Source: Symsagittifera roscoffensis
Taxonomy: Eukaryota; Xenacoelomorpha; Acoela; Convolutidae
Direction: 5' to 3'
Length of the DNA stretch: 64,000 bases
Assembly (NCBI RefSeq): GCF_963678635.1
Contig: NC_087063.1
Location: 39,138,759-39,202,758 of the forward strand
Shown here piece by piece: positions 52,638 to 62,437 of this stretch (its first letter is position 1; every line of letters starts with the position of its first letter). Under the pieces are notes generated by a model, which saw only the letters and a program-made list of their open reading frames with translations, was not told where the DNA came from and made no database searches. The translations under genes were made by a program, and so were the position numbers.

Positions 52638-53396
52638 CTTAGTCGGTTCGCGAAAAACATTAATTATTTAGGAGAGCTCTTAGAGCTTTTTAATTATGAG
52701 CTATTTGAATTCACTTCCTAGATTGAAATGGTTGGCCAAATAATCAGTTTTTAAGCAAGCTATTTGATCCATGAAATTGTCAAGTATTTCACTTCATTTT
52801 TTTAGACTGAATCGGTTCAAGATTACTTTGCGTTCTATAGGCAAGCTTTTTGAGCTTTGAAATTTGAACCATTTCAATTCGTTTCAAATACTGCATCGGT
52901 TCGCTAAAAGTTTGAGTTTTATCTGCAAGAATTTTAAACTATGAAACATTGCAAATGGTTTCATAGACGAAATCAGTTTCCGAAAAATTTTAATTTCTTA
53001 AACATGCTATGCGACATTCAAAAATTTTGAAATATTTCAAAATTGTTTATAGACTGAATCAAATCTTAAACAGTCTGATTTTTTTGATAGAGCTTTTTGA
53101 GATCTGAAACTTTGAAGAATTTCAGTTTAATTCATAGACTGGATCAGTTTGCAAAAACTTTGAAACTTCAAGCAAGCTATTAGAGCTCTGAAGTTTTGAA
53201 GTAAATCAATTCATACCATCGACTGGTTCAGTTTGCGAAAAGGTTGAGGCTTTTAAACAAGCTGCTTCAGCTGTGAAAAATTTCTTTTTATTTTTCAAGT
53301 TGCTACATAGACGAAATTGGTTACCGATGTTTTTTTCATGCAAGCTACTCATGCTTTGGAGTTCAACAATTCATTTCATAGTTTTAATCGGTTTGC
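52638..53396 (+). repeat. Cassette duplicate, copy 1 (~760 bp)
   Basis: The stretch starts CTTAGTCGGTTCGCG and recurs at 53,795 (offset 1,157 bp) over one full nine-monomer length, with few changes. A more diverged relative starts at 55,540, and one landmark also occurs at 48,313. Confidence 0.82.
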
Positions 53397-53794
53397 AAAA
53401 ATTGTGTTTTTTTCTGCAAGAATTTCAATCTATGAAACATTCCAAATGGTTTCATAGACGAAATCAGTTTCGGAAAAGATTCAATATCTGAAACAAGCTA
53501 CGCGAGCTTCAAAAATGTTGAAATAACTCAATATTGTTTGTAGACTGAATCAAATCTTAAACAGTCTGATTTATTTGTGAGCAAGCTATTTGAGCTCTGA
53601 AATTCTGAAGTCAATCATTTCATTTCATAGACTGGATCAGTTTGCGAAAAAGTTGAGGTTTTTAAACAACTATTTCAGCTGTGAAAATTTTCATTTTTCT
53701 TCAATTTATTTTATAGACGAAATTGGTTACCGACTTTTTTTCATGCAAGGTACTCAAGCTTAAAACAATTGAAAAAAATCCCTTTTCTTATGTA
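53397..53794 (+). repeat. Satellite spacer between cassette duplicates
   Basis: C, D, F, G and H-class monomers (E largely missing) separating the two copies. Nothing else is visible. Confidence 0.65.
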
Positions 53795-54550
53795 CTTAGT
53801 CGGTTCGTAAAAAACATTAATTATTTAAGAGAGCTCTTAGGGCTTTTTAATTATGAGCTATTTGAATTCACTTCCTAGATTGAAACGGTTGGCCAAATAA
53901 TCAGTTTTTAAGCAAGCTATTTGATCTATGAAATTGTCAAGTATTTCACTTCATTTTTTAGACTGAATCGGTTCAAGATTACTTTGCGTTCTATAGGCAA
54001 GCTTTTTGAGCTTTGAAATTTGAAATATTTCAATTCGTTTCAAATACTGCACCGGTTCGCTAAACGTTTGAGTTTTATCTGCAAGAATTTTAAACTATGA
54101 AACATTGCAAATGGTTTCATAGACGAAATCAGTTTCCGAAAAATTTTAATTTCTTAAACATGCTATGCGACATTCAAAAATTATGAAATATTTCAAAATT
54201 GTTCATAGACTGAATCAAATCTTAAACAGTCTGATTTTTTTGATAAAGCTTTTTGAGATCTGAAACTTTGAAGATTTTCAGTTTAATTCATAGACTGGAT
54301 CAGTTTGCAAAAACTTTGAAACTTCAAGCAAGCTATTAGAGCTCTGAAATTTTGAAGTTAATCAATTCCTTTCATAGACTGGATCAGTTTGCGAAAAAGT
54401 TGAGGCTTTTAAACAAGCTGTTTCAGCTGTGAAAAATTTCTTTTTATTTTTCAATTTGCTACATAGACGAAATTGGTTACCGATGTTTTTTCATGCAAGC
54501 TACTCATGCTTTGGAGTTGAACAATTCATTTCATAGTTTGAATCGGTTTG
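53795..54550 (+). repeat. Cassette duplicate, copy 2 (~760 bp)
   Basis: Partner of 52,638-53,396, matching through the GCTACTCATGCTTTGGAGTTG segment. That segment also shows what the MITE target at 56,483 looked like before insertion. Confidence 0.82.
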
Positions 54551-54740
54551 TGAAAACTTGAGTTTTTCAAACAAGCTTATTGAACAATAAAGTTTTGAAG
54601 TAAATCAATTCATACCATCGACTGGTTCAGATTTCAAAAAATTTGAGGCTTTTAAACAAGCTATCTCAGCTGTGAAAATTTTCGTTTTTTTTTCAATTCG
54701 CTTCATAGACGAAACTGGTTACCGACTTTTTTTCATGCAA

Positions 54741-55380
54741 GCTACTAAAGCTTTGAAAATTGCAACAAATCAACGTTTTTAAATACTGAATCTGTTCGCG
54801 AAAAATTTTTTGTTTCAAATTGTTACAATTTATTGTTTCAACTGTTTCAATTCACTTCCCCGGACTGAAACCGTTTGCCAAATAATCAATTTTTGTTAGC
54901 AAGCTATTTGATCTATGTAATTCTTAAATATTCTTTTTCATTTTCTAGACTGAATCGGTTTGAGAAAACTTCGGTTTTTAAGCAAGCTTTTTGAGCTTTT
55001 AGTTTTGAAATATTTCAATTCGTTCCATATACTGCATCCTTTCGCTAAAATTTGAGTATTTTTCTGCAAGCTATACGAGCTATGAATCATTCCAAATGAA
55101 ATTATAGACAAAATCATTTTGACAAAATAGACAAAATAGATAAAAACTATATTTTGAAACAAGCTATGCGAGCTTCGAGAAATTTCAAATAATCAAAATT
55201 ATTTATAGACCGATTCAAATCTTCAACAGTTTGATTTCTTTTTGAGCCAGCTATTTGATTTATGAAGCTTTTAAGTATTTCAATTCATTTCGGAGACAGG
55301 ATCAGTTTGCGAAAACTTTGAAATTTCCAAGCTATTTCAGCTCTGATGTTTTGAAGTTAACCAATTCATTTCATAGACTA
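54741..55380 (+). repeat. H-to-F cassette, copy 1 of 3, with ACAAAATAG minisatellite
   Basis: Runs from GCTACTAAAGCTTTGAAAATTGC to AACCAATTCATTTCATAGAC. Similar copies lie at 56,912 and 59,728. Its C monomer has ACAAAATAGACAAAATAGA around 55,122. Confidence 0.78.
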
Positions 55381-55539
55381 AATCAGTTTGCGAAAAAATT
55401 GAGTTTTTTAAACAAGCTATTTCAGCTGTGAAGTTTTCATGTTTTCCAAATCGCTTCATAGACGAAATTGGTTCCCGATTCTTCTTCAAGCAAGGTATTT
55501 AAGCTTAAAACAGTTGAGAAAATTCAGTTTTCTCATGTA

Positions 55540-55970
55540 CTTAGTCGGTTCGCGAAAAACATTAGTTATTTAAGAAAGCTACTCGAGCTTTGTAATTATG
55601 AACTATTTGAATTCACTTCCGAGATTGAAACGGTTGGCCAAATAATCAGTTTTTAAGCAAGCTATTTGATCTATGAAATTGTCAAGCATTTCACTTCATT
55701 TTTTAGACTGAATCGGTTCAAGATTACTTTGCGTTCTATAGGCAAGCTTTTTGAGCTTTGAAAACTGAAATATTTCAATTCGTTTCAAATACTGCATCGG
55801 TTCGCCAAAAGTTTGAGTTTTTTCTGCAAGAATTTTAAAGAATGATTCATTGCAAATGGTTTTATAGACGAAATCAGTTTCCAAAAAGTTTCAAATTCTG
55901 AAACAAGCTACGGGAGCTTCAAAACTTTTGAAATAATTCAATATTGTTTATAGACTGAATCAAATCTTAG
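55540..55970 (+). repeat. Diverged partial relative of the 52,638 cassette
   Basis: Starts CTTAGTCGGTTCGCGAAAAAC like 52,638 and 53,795, and follows the same monomer order until it is cut at about 55,970. Confidence 0.65.
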
Positions 55971-56028
55971 GGAGTTGACCAATTCATTTCATCGGGTTTT
56001 GGAGTTGACCAATTCATTTCATCGTTTG
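55971..56028 (+). repeat. 30-bp tandem duplication with register break
   Basis: GGAGTTGACCAATTCATTTC occurs at 55,971 and 56,001. The first copy follows a truncated D monomer (AATCTTA), so the 9-class order is broken here. Confidence 0.8.
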
Positions 56029-56482
56029 AATCGGTTTGCAAAAATTGAGTTTTTTCTGCAAGAGTTTCAAACTATGAAACATTCCAAATGGTTTCATACA
56101 CGAAATCAGCTTCCGAAAAGTTTCAAATTCTGAACCAAGCTACGTGAGCTTCAAAACTTTTGAAATAATTCAATATTGTTTATAGACTGAATCAAGTCTT
56201 AAACAGTCTGATTTTTTGAGCAAGCTATTTGAGATCTGAAACTTTAAAGATTTTCAATTCAATTCATAGACTGGATCAGTTTGCGCAAGTTTTGAAATTT
56301 CAAGCAAGCTATTAGACCTCTGAAGTTTTGAAGTTAATCAATTTCTTTCATAGACTGGATCAGTTTGCCAAAAGGTTGAGGCTTTTAAACAAGCTATTTC
56401 AGCTGTGAAAACCTTCATTTTATTTTTCAATTTGCTTCATAGACGAAATTGGTTACCGATGTTTTTTTCATGCAAGCTACTC
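56029..56482 (+). repeat. Satellite monomers left of the MITE
   Basis: Ordinary C to H monomers leading up to GCTACTCAAGCTTTG. No gene is visible. Confidence 0.75.
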
Positions 56483-56490
56483 AAGCTTTG
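56483..56490. repeat. Target site duplication, left (AAGCTTTG)
   Basis: Eight bases identical to 56,699-56,706 on the other side of the element. They derive from the H monomer (CAAGCTTTGGAGTTGA). Confidence 0.9.
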
Positions 56491-56517
56491 GGCTCTTTTT
56501 CCTTTTCCGCCCCACCT
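56491..56517 (+). repeat. MITE left terminal inverted repeat
   Basis: 27 bases starting GGCTCTTTTTCC. Pairs with 56,672-56,698 with two mismatches. Confidence 0.9.
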
Positions 56518-56542
56518 GCGAATTTTTACATGTAAATTTGTT

Positions 56543-56588
56543 GACCACTTTATCGGATTGTTTTGAAAGACCACTTTATCGGATTGTT
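56543..56588 (+). repeat. Internal 20-bp direct repeat of the MITE
   Basis: GACCACTTTATCGGATTGTT at 56,543-56,562 and again at 56,569-56,588, separated by six bases. Subterminal or internal repeats are often transposase binding sites in such elements. That role is inference here. Confidence 0.85.
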
Positions 56589-56671
56589 CATACAGACTAA
56601 TAAGGCCACGACAAACATATTTGTTCTTCATACTCAACCACTCGTTACACTAAAAATATGAAGCTCTTGTG

Positions 56672-56698
56672 AGGTGGGGTGGAAAAAGAAAAAGAGCC
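56672..56698 (-). repeat. MITE right terminal inverted repeat
   Basis: 27 bases reading AGGTGGGG...AAAGAGCC, the inverted partner of the left end. Confidence 0.9.
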
Positions 56699-56706
56699 AA
56701 GCTTTG
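56699..56706. repeat. Target site duplication, right (AAGCTTTG)
   Basis: Identical to 56,483-56,490. The interrupted H monomer continues from here (GAGTTGACCAATTC). Confidence 0.9.
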
Positions 56707-56911
56707 GAGTTGACCAATTCATTTCATCGTTTGAATTGGTTTGTGAAAACTTGAGTTTTTCAGGCAAGCTTATTGAACAATAAAGTTTTGAATTAAATCA
56801 ACTCATTCCATCGACTGGATTAGTTTGCGAAAAAGATTTTTTCGATTTGCTTCATTTTTTTTTCAATTTGCTTCATAAACGAAATTGGTTACCGATTTTT
56901 TTTTTCTGCAA
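56707..56911 (+). repeat. Satellite monomers right of the MITE
   Basis: The interrupted monomer and the next two, including a degenerate G with TTTGCTTCATTTTTTTTTC. No gene is visible. Confidence 0.7.
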
Positions 56912-57556
56912 GCTACTAAAGCTTTAAAAATTGCGAAAAATCAACATTTTTATATACTGAATCGGTTCGCGAAAAAATTTACTTTTATAAGCAAGCTATT
57001 CGAGCTTTGAAATTATCAACTGTTTCAATTCACTTCCTGGACTGAAACCGTTAGCCAAATAATCAGGTTTTTTTAGCAGGCTATTTGATCTATGAAATTT
57101 TCAAATATTTTTTTTCCTTTTCTAGACTGAATCGGTTCGAGAATACTTTGGTTTTTTAAGCAAGCTTTTTGAGCTTTGAGTTTTAAAATTTTTCAATTTG
57201 TTCTATATACTGCATCCTTTCGCTAAAATTTGAGTTTTTTTATGCAAGCTATACGAGCTATGAATCATTCCAAATTGTTTTATAGACAAAATCAGTTCGA
57301 CAAAATAGACAAAATAGACAAAAACTAGATTTTAAATCAAGCTATGCGAGCTTCGAGAAATTCGAAATAATCAAAATTATTTATATACTGATTCAAATCT
57401 TAAATAGTTTGTTTTTTTTTGAGCCAGCTATTTGATTTATGAAGCTTTGAAGTATTTCAATTCATTTCAAAGACAGGATCAGTTTGCGAAATCTTTGAAA
57501 TTTTCAAGCTATTTCCTCTGAAGTTCTGAAAATAATGAATTCATTTCATAGACTGG
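56912..57556 (+). repeat. H-to-F cassette, copy 2 of 3, with ACAAAATAG minisatellite
   Basis: Close match to 59,728-60,372 at an offset of about 2,817 bp and a looser match to 54,741. The minisatellite lies at about 57,299-57,325. Confidence 0.8.
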
Positions 57557-57616
57557 ATCAACTTTCGAAACAATTGAGTTTTTCAAGCCAGCTATTTGAG
57601 CTTTGAAGTTTTGAAG

Positions 57617-57860
57617 TTGACCAATTCAATTCATAGACTGGATCAGTTTGCAAAAATTTAAGAATTTCAAGCAAGCTATTTGAGCTCTGAACTTTTGAAC
57701 TTAATCAATTCATTTCATAAACTGGATCAGTTTGCGATAAGGCTGAGGCTTTTGAACAAGCTAATTTAGCTGTGAAAGTTTTTGTTTGTTTTTCCAATTT
57801 GCTTCATAGACGAAATTGGTTACCGATTTTTTTAACATGCAAGCTACTCAATCTTTGAAG
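57617..57860 (+). repeat. 244-bp three-monomer tandem duplicate, copy 1
   Basis: Starts TTGACCAATTCAATTCATAG. The same ~244 bp recur immediately at 57,861 with a few changes. It covers F, G and H class monomers. Confidence 0.88.
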
Positions 57861-58105
57861 TTGACCAATTCAATTCATAGACTGGATCAGTTTGCGAAAA
57901 TTTAAGAATTTCAAGCAAGCTATTTGAGCTCTGAACTTTTGAACTTAATCAATTCATTTCATAAACTGGATCAGTTTGCGATAAGGCTGAGGCTTTTGAA
58001 CAAGCTAATTTAGCTGTGAAAGTTTTAGTTTGTTTTTCCAATTTGCTTCATAGACGAAATTGGTTACCAATTTTTTTTTATAATGCAAGCTACTCAATCT
58101 TTGGA
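57861..58105 (+). repeat. 244-bp three-monomer tandem duplicate, copy 2
   Basis: Immediate repeat of 57,617-57,860, followed by another H monomer tail (ATCTTTGGAGTTGAAC). It shows trimer-scale unequal exchange inside the cassette. Confidence 0.88.
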
Positions 58106-59727
58106 GTTGAACAATTCATTTCATAGTTTGAATTGGTTTGCAAAATTTTGAGTTTTTCAAGCTAGCTTATTGAACAATGAAGTTTTGAAGTAAATCAATT
58201 CATTTCATCGATTGAACCAGTTTGAAAAATGTTGAGGCTTTTAAACAAGCTGTTTAAGCTGTGAAAATTTTCAATTTTCTTTCAAGTTGTTTCATAGACA
58301 AAATTGGTTACCGATTTTTTTTATTGCACGCTACTCAAGCTTTGAAAAATTGCGAAAAATCAATTTCCTTATATAATGAATCGATTCGAAAAAAATTTTT
58401 GTTTTTTAAGCAAGCTATTTGAGCTTTGAAGTTATCAACTTTTTAAATTCGCTTCCTGGACTAAAACCGTTCGCCAAATAATCAGTTTTTTGAGCAAGCT
58501 ATTTGATCTATGAAATTTCCAAATTTTTTACTTCATTTTCTAGACTGAATCGGTTCGAGAATACTTTGGTTTTTATGCAAACTTGTTGAGCTTTGATTTT
58601 TGAATTATTTCAATTTGTTCCAAATACTGCATCGGTTTGCTAAAATTTGAGCTTCTTGTGCAAGCTATACGAGCTATGAACCATTCCAAATGGTTTTATA
58701 GACAAAATCGGTTTCTGGAAAGTTAAATTTTTAAACCAGCTATGCGATTACGGGAATCTGAAAAAAATCAAGTTGTTTTATAGTCTGATTTAATTCTTAA
58801 ACAGTCTGAATTTTTTTGAGCGAGCTATTGGATTTATGAGCTTTGAAGTACTTCAATTCATTTCAAAGACTGGATCAGTTTGCAAAAAATTTGAATTTTC
58901 CAAGCTAATTCAGCTTTGACGTTAACCAATTCATTACATAGACTGGATCAGTTTGTGAAACAATTGAGTTTTTCAAGCAAGCTGTTTAAGCTTTGAAAAC
59001 TTGAATTTGATCAATTCGTTTCATCGATTGAATCAGTTTGAGAAAAAGTTGAGGTTTTTAGACAAACTATTTCAGCTGTGAAGGTTTTCATTTTTTCCAA
59101 GTTGCTTCATAGACGAAACTGGTTCCCGAGTTTGTTTTCATGCACGGTACTTAAGCCTAAAAAAAGATGAGAAAATATATTTTTTTATGTACTTAGGCGA
59201 TCACAAAAAACTATAGTTCCTTAGGAAAACTACTCGAGCTTTGAAATTATGAACACTTCTTAGATTGAAACGGTTTGCCAAATAATCAGTTTTTCAGCAA
59301 GTTAATTGATCAATGAAATTTTAAAGTATTTCACTTCATGTTTTAGACTGAATTGGTTCAAGATTACTTTGCGTTCTTTAAGCAAGCTTTTTGAGCTTTA
59401 AAACTTGAAAATTTTCAATTCGTTTCAAATACTGCATCGGTTCGCTAAAAGTTTGAGTTTTTTCTGCAAGAATTCCAAACTATGAAACATTCCAAATGGT
59501 TTCATAGACGAAATCAGTTTTGGAAAAGATTCAATAACTGAAACAAGCTACGGGAGCTTCAAAATTTTGAAATAACTCAAAATTATTTATAGAATGAATC
59601 AAATCTTGAACACTCTGAAATTTTTTGAGCAAGCTATTTGATATAAGAAAATTTGAAGTAGTTTAATTTAAGTCATTACTGGATCAGTTTGTGAGAAAAT
59701 TGAGTTTTCCAATTTTTTTTCCAGCGA
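58106..59727 (+). repeat. Irregular satellite stretch
   Basis: Two loosely ordered cassettes with several truncated monomers. There is no tandem duplication, insertion or gene that I can see. Confidence 0.7.
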
Positions 59728-60372
59728 ACTACTAAAGCTTTAAAAATTGCGAAAAATCAACGTTTTTAAATACTGAATCGATTCGCGAAAAAAATTTACT
59801 TTTATGAGCAAGCTATTCGAGCTTTGAAGTTATCAACTGTTTCAATTCACTTCCTGGACTGAAACCGTTTGCCAAATAATCAAGTTTTTTAGCAGGCTAT
59901 TTGATCTATGAAATTTTCAAATATTTCTTTTCATTTTCTAGACTGAATCGGTTCGAGAATACTTCGGTTTTTTAAGCAAGCTTTTTGAGCTTTGAGTTTT
60001 GAAATTTTTCAGTTTGTTCTAAATACTGCATCTTTTCGCTAGAATTTGAGTTTTTTTCCTGCAAGCTATACGATCTATGAATCATTCCAAATTGTTTTAT
60101 AGACAAAACCAGTTTGACAAAATAGACAAAATAGACAAAAACCATATCTTAAATCAAGCTATGCGAGCTTCGAGAAATTCGAAATAATCAAAATTATTTA
60201 TATACTGATTCAAATCTTAAACAGTTTATTTTTTTTTGAGCCAGCTATTTGATTTATGAAGCTTTGAAGTATTTCAATTCATTTCAAAGACAGGATCAGT
60301 TTGCGAAATCTTTGAAATTTCCAAGCTATTTCCTCTGAAGGTTTGAACTTAACCAATTCATTTCATAGACTA
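59728..60372 (+). repeat. H-to-F cassette, copy 3 of 3, with ACAAAATAG minisatellite
   Basis: Counterpart of 56,912-57,556. The minisatellite lies at about 60,117-60,143. Confidence 0.8.
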
Positions 60373-61443
60373 AATCAGTTTGCGAAAAAATTATGTTTTT
60401 TGAACAAGCTACTTCAGCTGTGACGATTTTCATTTTTTCTAAGTTGCTTCATAGACTAAATTGGTTCCCATGTTTTTTTTTTCATGCAAGCTACTCAAGC
60501 TTCAAAAAACTGAGAAAAATCAAATTTTTTTATATACTGAATCGGCTCGCGACAATTTTTTAGTAATTTCAATTCATTTCATAGACTGGTTAAGTTTGCG
60601 AAAAATTGACTTTTTCAAGCAAACTGTTTGAGCTTTGAAGTTTTGAAGTTGATCAATTCTTTTCATAGTTTGAATCGATTTGTGAAAACTTGAGTTTTGC
60701 AAGCAAGGTATTTGAGCTTTGAAATTTTGAATTTAATCAATTCATTTTGTAAAATGGATTGGATCATTTGTGAAACAATTGAAATTTCCAAGAAAGCTAC
60801 TTGATCTATGAAATTTTCAAGTATTTCACTTCATTTTCTAGACTGAATTGGTTTGAGAATACTTTGCGTTTTTTCAGGAAGCATTTGAGCTTTGGAAAAA
60901 TGAAATAATTCAATTCCTTTCATATATTGTATGGGTTCGCTGAAATTTGGAGTTTTTTTCTGCAAGCAATTCAATTTATGAAGCACTCCAAATGGTTTCA
61001 TAGACAAAATCAGTTTCGGAAAAATTTTAAAATAATAAAGAAGCTATGAGAGTTTCACAAATAATGAAACAATTCAAGTTTGTTATTAGACTGAATCAAA
61101 TCTTGAACAGTCTGAATTTTTTTAATCAAGCTATTTGATATATGAAACTTTGAATTAATTCAATTCATTTCATAGACTGGATCAGTTTGAGAAGAATTTG
61201 AGTTTTCCAAGCAAGATATTTGAGTTTTGAAGTTAATCAGTTCATTTCATAGACTAGATCGGTTTGCGAAACAATTGAGTTTTTCAGGATTTCAAACAGG
61301 CTCTTTCAGCTGTGAAGCTTTTCATTTTTCCAAGTTGTTTCATATACAAATTGGTTCCCGAATTTTTTTTTCATGCAAGCTACTCAAGCTGAAAAAAATT
61401 GAGAAAAAAATCAAACTTTTTGAACCAGATCTAAACTGAATTA
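60373..61443 (+). repeat. Degenerate right edge of the satellite
   Basis: Truncated and out-of-order monomers (for example G tail at 60,460, F copies at 60,600-60,780, then A to H). The last recognisable monomer is an H at about 61,375. Similarity ends within AACCAGATCTAAACTGAATT, leaving unrelated DNA. Confidence 0.8.
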
Positions 61444-61536
61444 TGTTATTGGTTATTTTTATGATGTTTTATCTCTATAAATTTTTGAATACTTACCAAT
61501 CATACTCCATCAACTAACAACCCACTTAATTGTAAG

Positions 61537-61562
61537 TGTTGAAACTACTTGTAGTTTCAACA
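61537..61562. repeat. Perfect 12-bp inverted repeat (TGTTGAAACTAC arms)
   Basis: TGTTGAAACTAC, two bases TT, then the exact complement GTAGTTTCAACA. Termini of the form TGTTG...CAACA are common at the start of LTRs, so this could mark one. As a stand-alone hairpin it could also be a decayed element end. Confidence 0.85.
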
Positions 61563-61786
61563 TCAGAACATATTGAATTAAACTTAGAATACAGTTGCCT
61601 TCTCCAGAGAGACTGACTTGCATATACCAGTATACACTAAACTTACTGAGAATAAGAGATATGTGAGTAAGATTAGGATTGGTATTAGACTAAGAATTTG
61701 CACAAATCTATCCGGATAGCGTGACGAGCAGACGGTGTATCTTATCTGAAAATACTCTATGAGCGTAAGCAAAAGGTCATAACTCA
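61537..61786 (+). mobile_element. Possible 250-bp LTR remnant (weak)
   Basis: The segment begins TGTTGAAAC and ends ATAACTCA, so it has TG...CA ends. Two bases later comes TGGTGCGACC, which could serve as a primer-binding site because such sites begin TGG. No second copy of this segment, no target duplication and no zinc-knuckle gag or polymerase motif is visible in the window. The call rests only on these short signals and may be chance. Confidence 0.2.
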
Positions 61787-61871
61787 TCTGGTGCGACCAA
61801 AAGTCTCAAACAAGACATTAACCAAGTTAGATTAGAATCATAAACCAAGACATTAGATTAGAAATAGAAAA

Positions 61872-61896
61872 ATATAACATTACAAAAATGTTATAT
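61872..61896. repeat. 10-bp inverted repeat with 5-base loop
   Basis: ATATAACATT at 61,872-61,881, loop ACAAA, then AATGTTATAT at 61,887-61,896. It could form a small cruciform or hairpin. No T-run or other terminator signal supports a specific function. Confidence 0.75.
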
Positions 61897-62437
61897 GACT
61901 AAAATTTAGTAGAAATGTTTTGTATTGGATACGAGAAATCCCTGGTATTGTTGGAAGACCTCGGACAAGGCACGACATACGTTTAGGAAGAATTCTACCA
62001 ATCGATTTCATGATCGTACGGCAAAAGCCAGATCAAACTTTTATATTTAGAATACTCCCAGCAGTAAATTTAAATTTTCATTTACTGACATAATTTTTGA
62101 AAAACTACTTTCAAATAACCTTTCATGGCGCTAAACCTATTAATTGTACAATAGCGACTGTTAAAAACAACACTTGTCGTTTTCGTTAAATCAGCTGTAA
62201 ATTATATGACATCTTGAAAAACATTTTTAAAATACAGCAAAAAAAATTAGTTAGCATAAAGCATTTATATTAGTCACAATAAAATAACAATCATTCTCAC
62301 AAAATGATATATGCTTTTCTCTCCAACCCTACAATTTATGCCCCAAGTTAAGCTAACAACCAAAAAATCATAAGAACTAACAGTTTAAGAAACTAGAAAT
62401 CACGAATCCCAGTTTGCATCCATCATCCTAAAACCTA

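Larger units (their letters stand above)
56491..56698. mobile_element. 208-bp MITE (non-autonomous DNA transposon) inserted in the satellite
   Basis: The sequence is unlike any monomer and has ends that are inverted repeats of each other: GGCTCTTTTTCC...CCCCACCT at 56,491-56,517 and the complement at 56,672-56,698. The arms match at 25 of 27 positions by eye. An 8-bp duplication AAGCTTTG flanks both ends and restores a normal H-monomer sequence if the element is removed. It encodes no protein; a short minus-strand frame across it is incidental. Internally there is a 20-bp direct repeat (56,543-56,562 and 56,569-56,588, core CCACTTTATCGGATTG) and a palindrome TTTACATGTAAA at 56,525. An 8-bp duplication is known for hAT, P and some Merlin-type elements. 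The terminal bases do not let me choose among them. Confidence 0.9.
1..61443 (+). repeat. Giant ~84-bp monomer satellite array (left end open)
   Basis: The stretch is built from head-to-tail monomers of about 74-88 bp, all on the same strand. I saw no inverted block. A typical monomer starts AAGCAAGCTATTTGAGC, carries an imperfect dyad TTGAA-N4-TTCAA around position 30-45, then TAGACTGAATCGGTTCGCG (often with palindromic TTCGCGAA), and ends in a T-rich run leading into the next AAGCAAGC. Monomers fall into nine recurring classes in fixed order. G+C of a consensus-like monomer is about 28%. The period is not a multiple of three and stops are frequent, so no long frame exists. Base 1 lies inside a unit, so the array extends left of the window. 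The last recognisable monomer fades out near 61,440. A centromeric or pericentromeric role is an inference from architecture only. Confidence 0.97.
61444..62437. other. Non-satellite, AT-rich flank without a convincing gene
   Basis: No monomer is recognisable. Two palindromes occur (61,537 and 61,872). A frame from about 61,900 to 62,090 on the plus strand is open for some 55 codons but has no supported start and no family I recognise; a second frame is open over part of the same bases. The 67-codon minus-strand frame at 61,584-61,787 is hydrophobic in the middle but has no supporting context. I assign no gene here. Confidence 0.6.

Noticed and set aside
56437-56637. 66-codon minus-strand frame over the MITE
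   Set aside because: It crosses the element boundary and the inverted end, has no transposase-like features, and is explained by the MITE sequence itself.
1-61443. CRISPR array
   Set aside because: Repeats and 'spacers' are not distinguishable. Whole monomers diverge gradually, no short exact repeat with unique spacers exists, and there are no cas genes.
1-61443. CENP-B box (TTCG....A..CGGG type)
   Set aside because: CTTCGGTTCGCTAAAA and GAAATTGGTTCCCG resemble parts of it, but the required spaced positions do not match in the copies I checked.
1-61443. Splice acceptors (TTTTTTCTGCAAG, TTTTTCAGCAAG) and TATA-like TTATATACTG in the monomers
   Set aside because: They are intrinsic to the repeat and occur in dozens of copies without exons. 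No basis to call transcription units from them.
1-61443. Telomeric repeat tracts
   Set aside because: No run of TTAGGG, TTAGG, TTTAGGG or similar short G-rich units occurs.
61584-61787. 67-codon minus-strand frame with a hydrophobic middle as a membrane protein gene
   Set aside because: No promoter, homologous family or second supporting feature. Short hydrophobic frames are frequent in T-rich minus strands.
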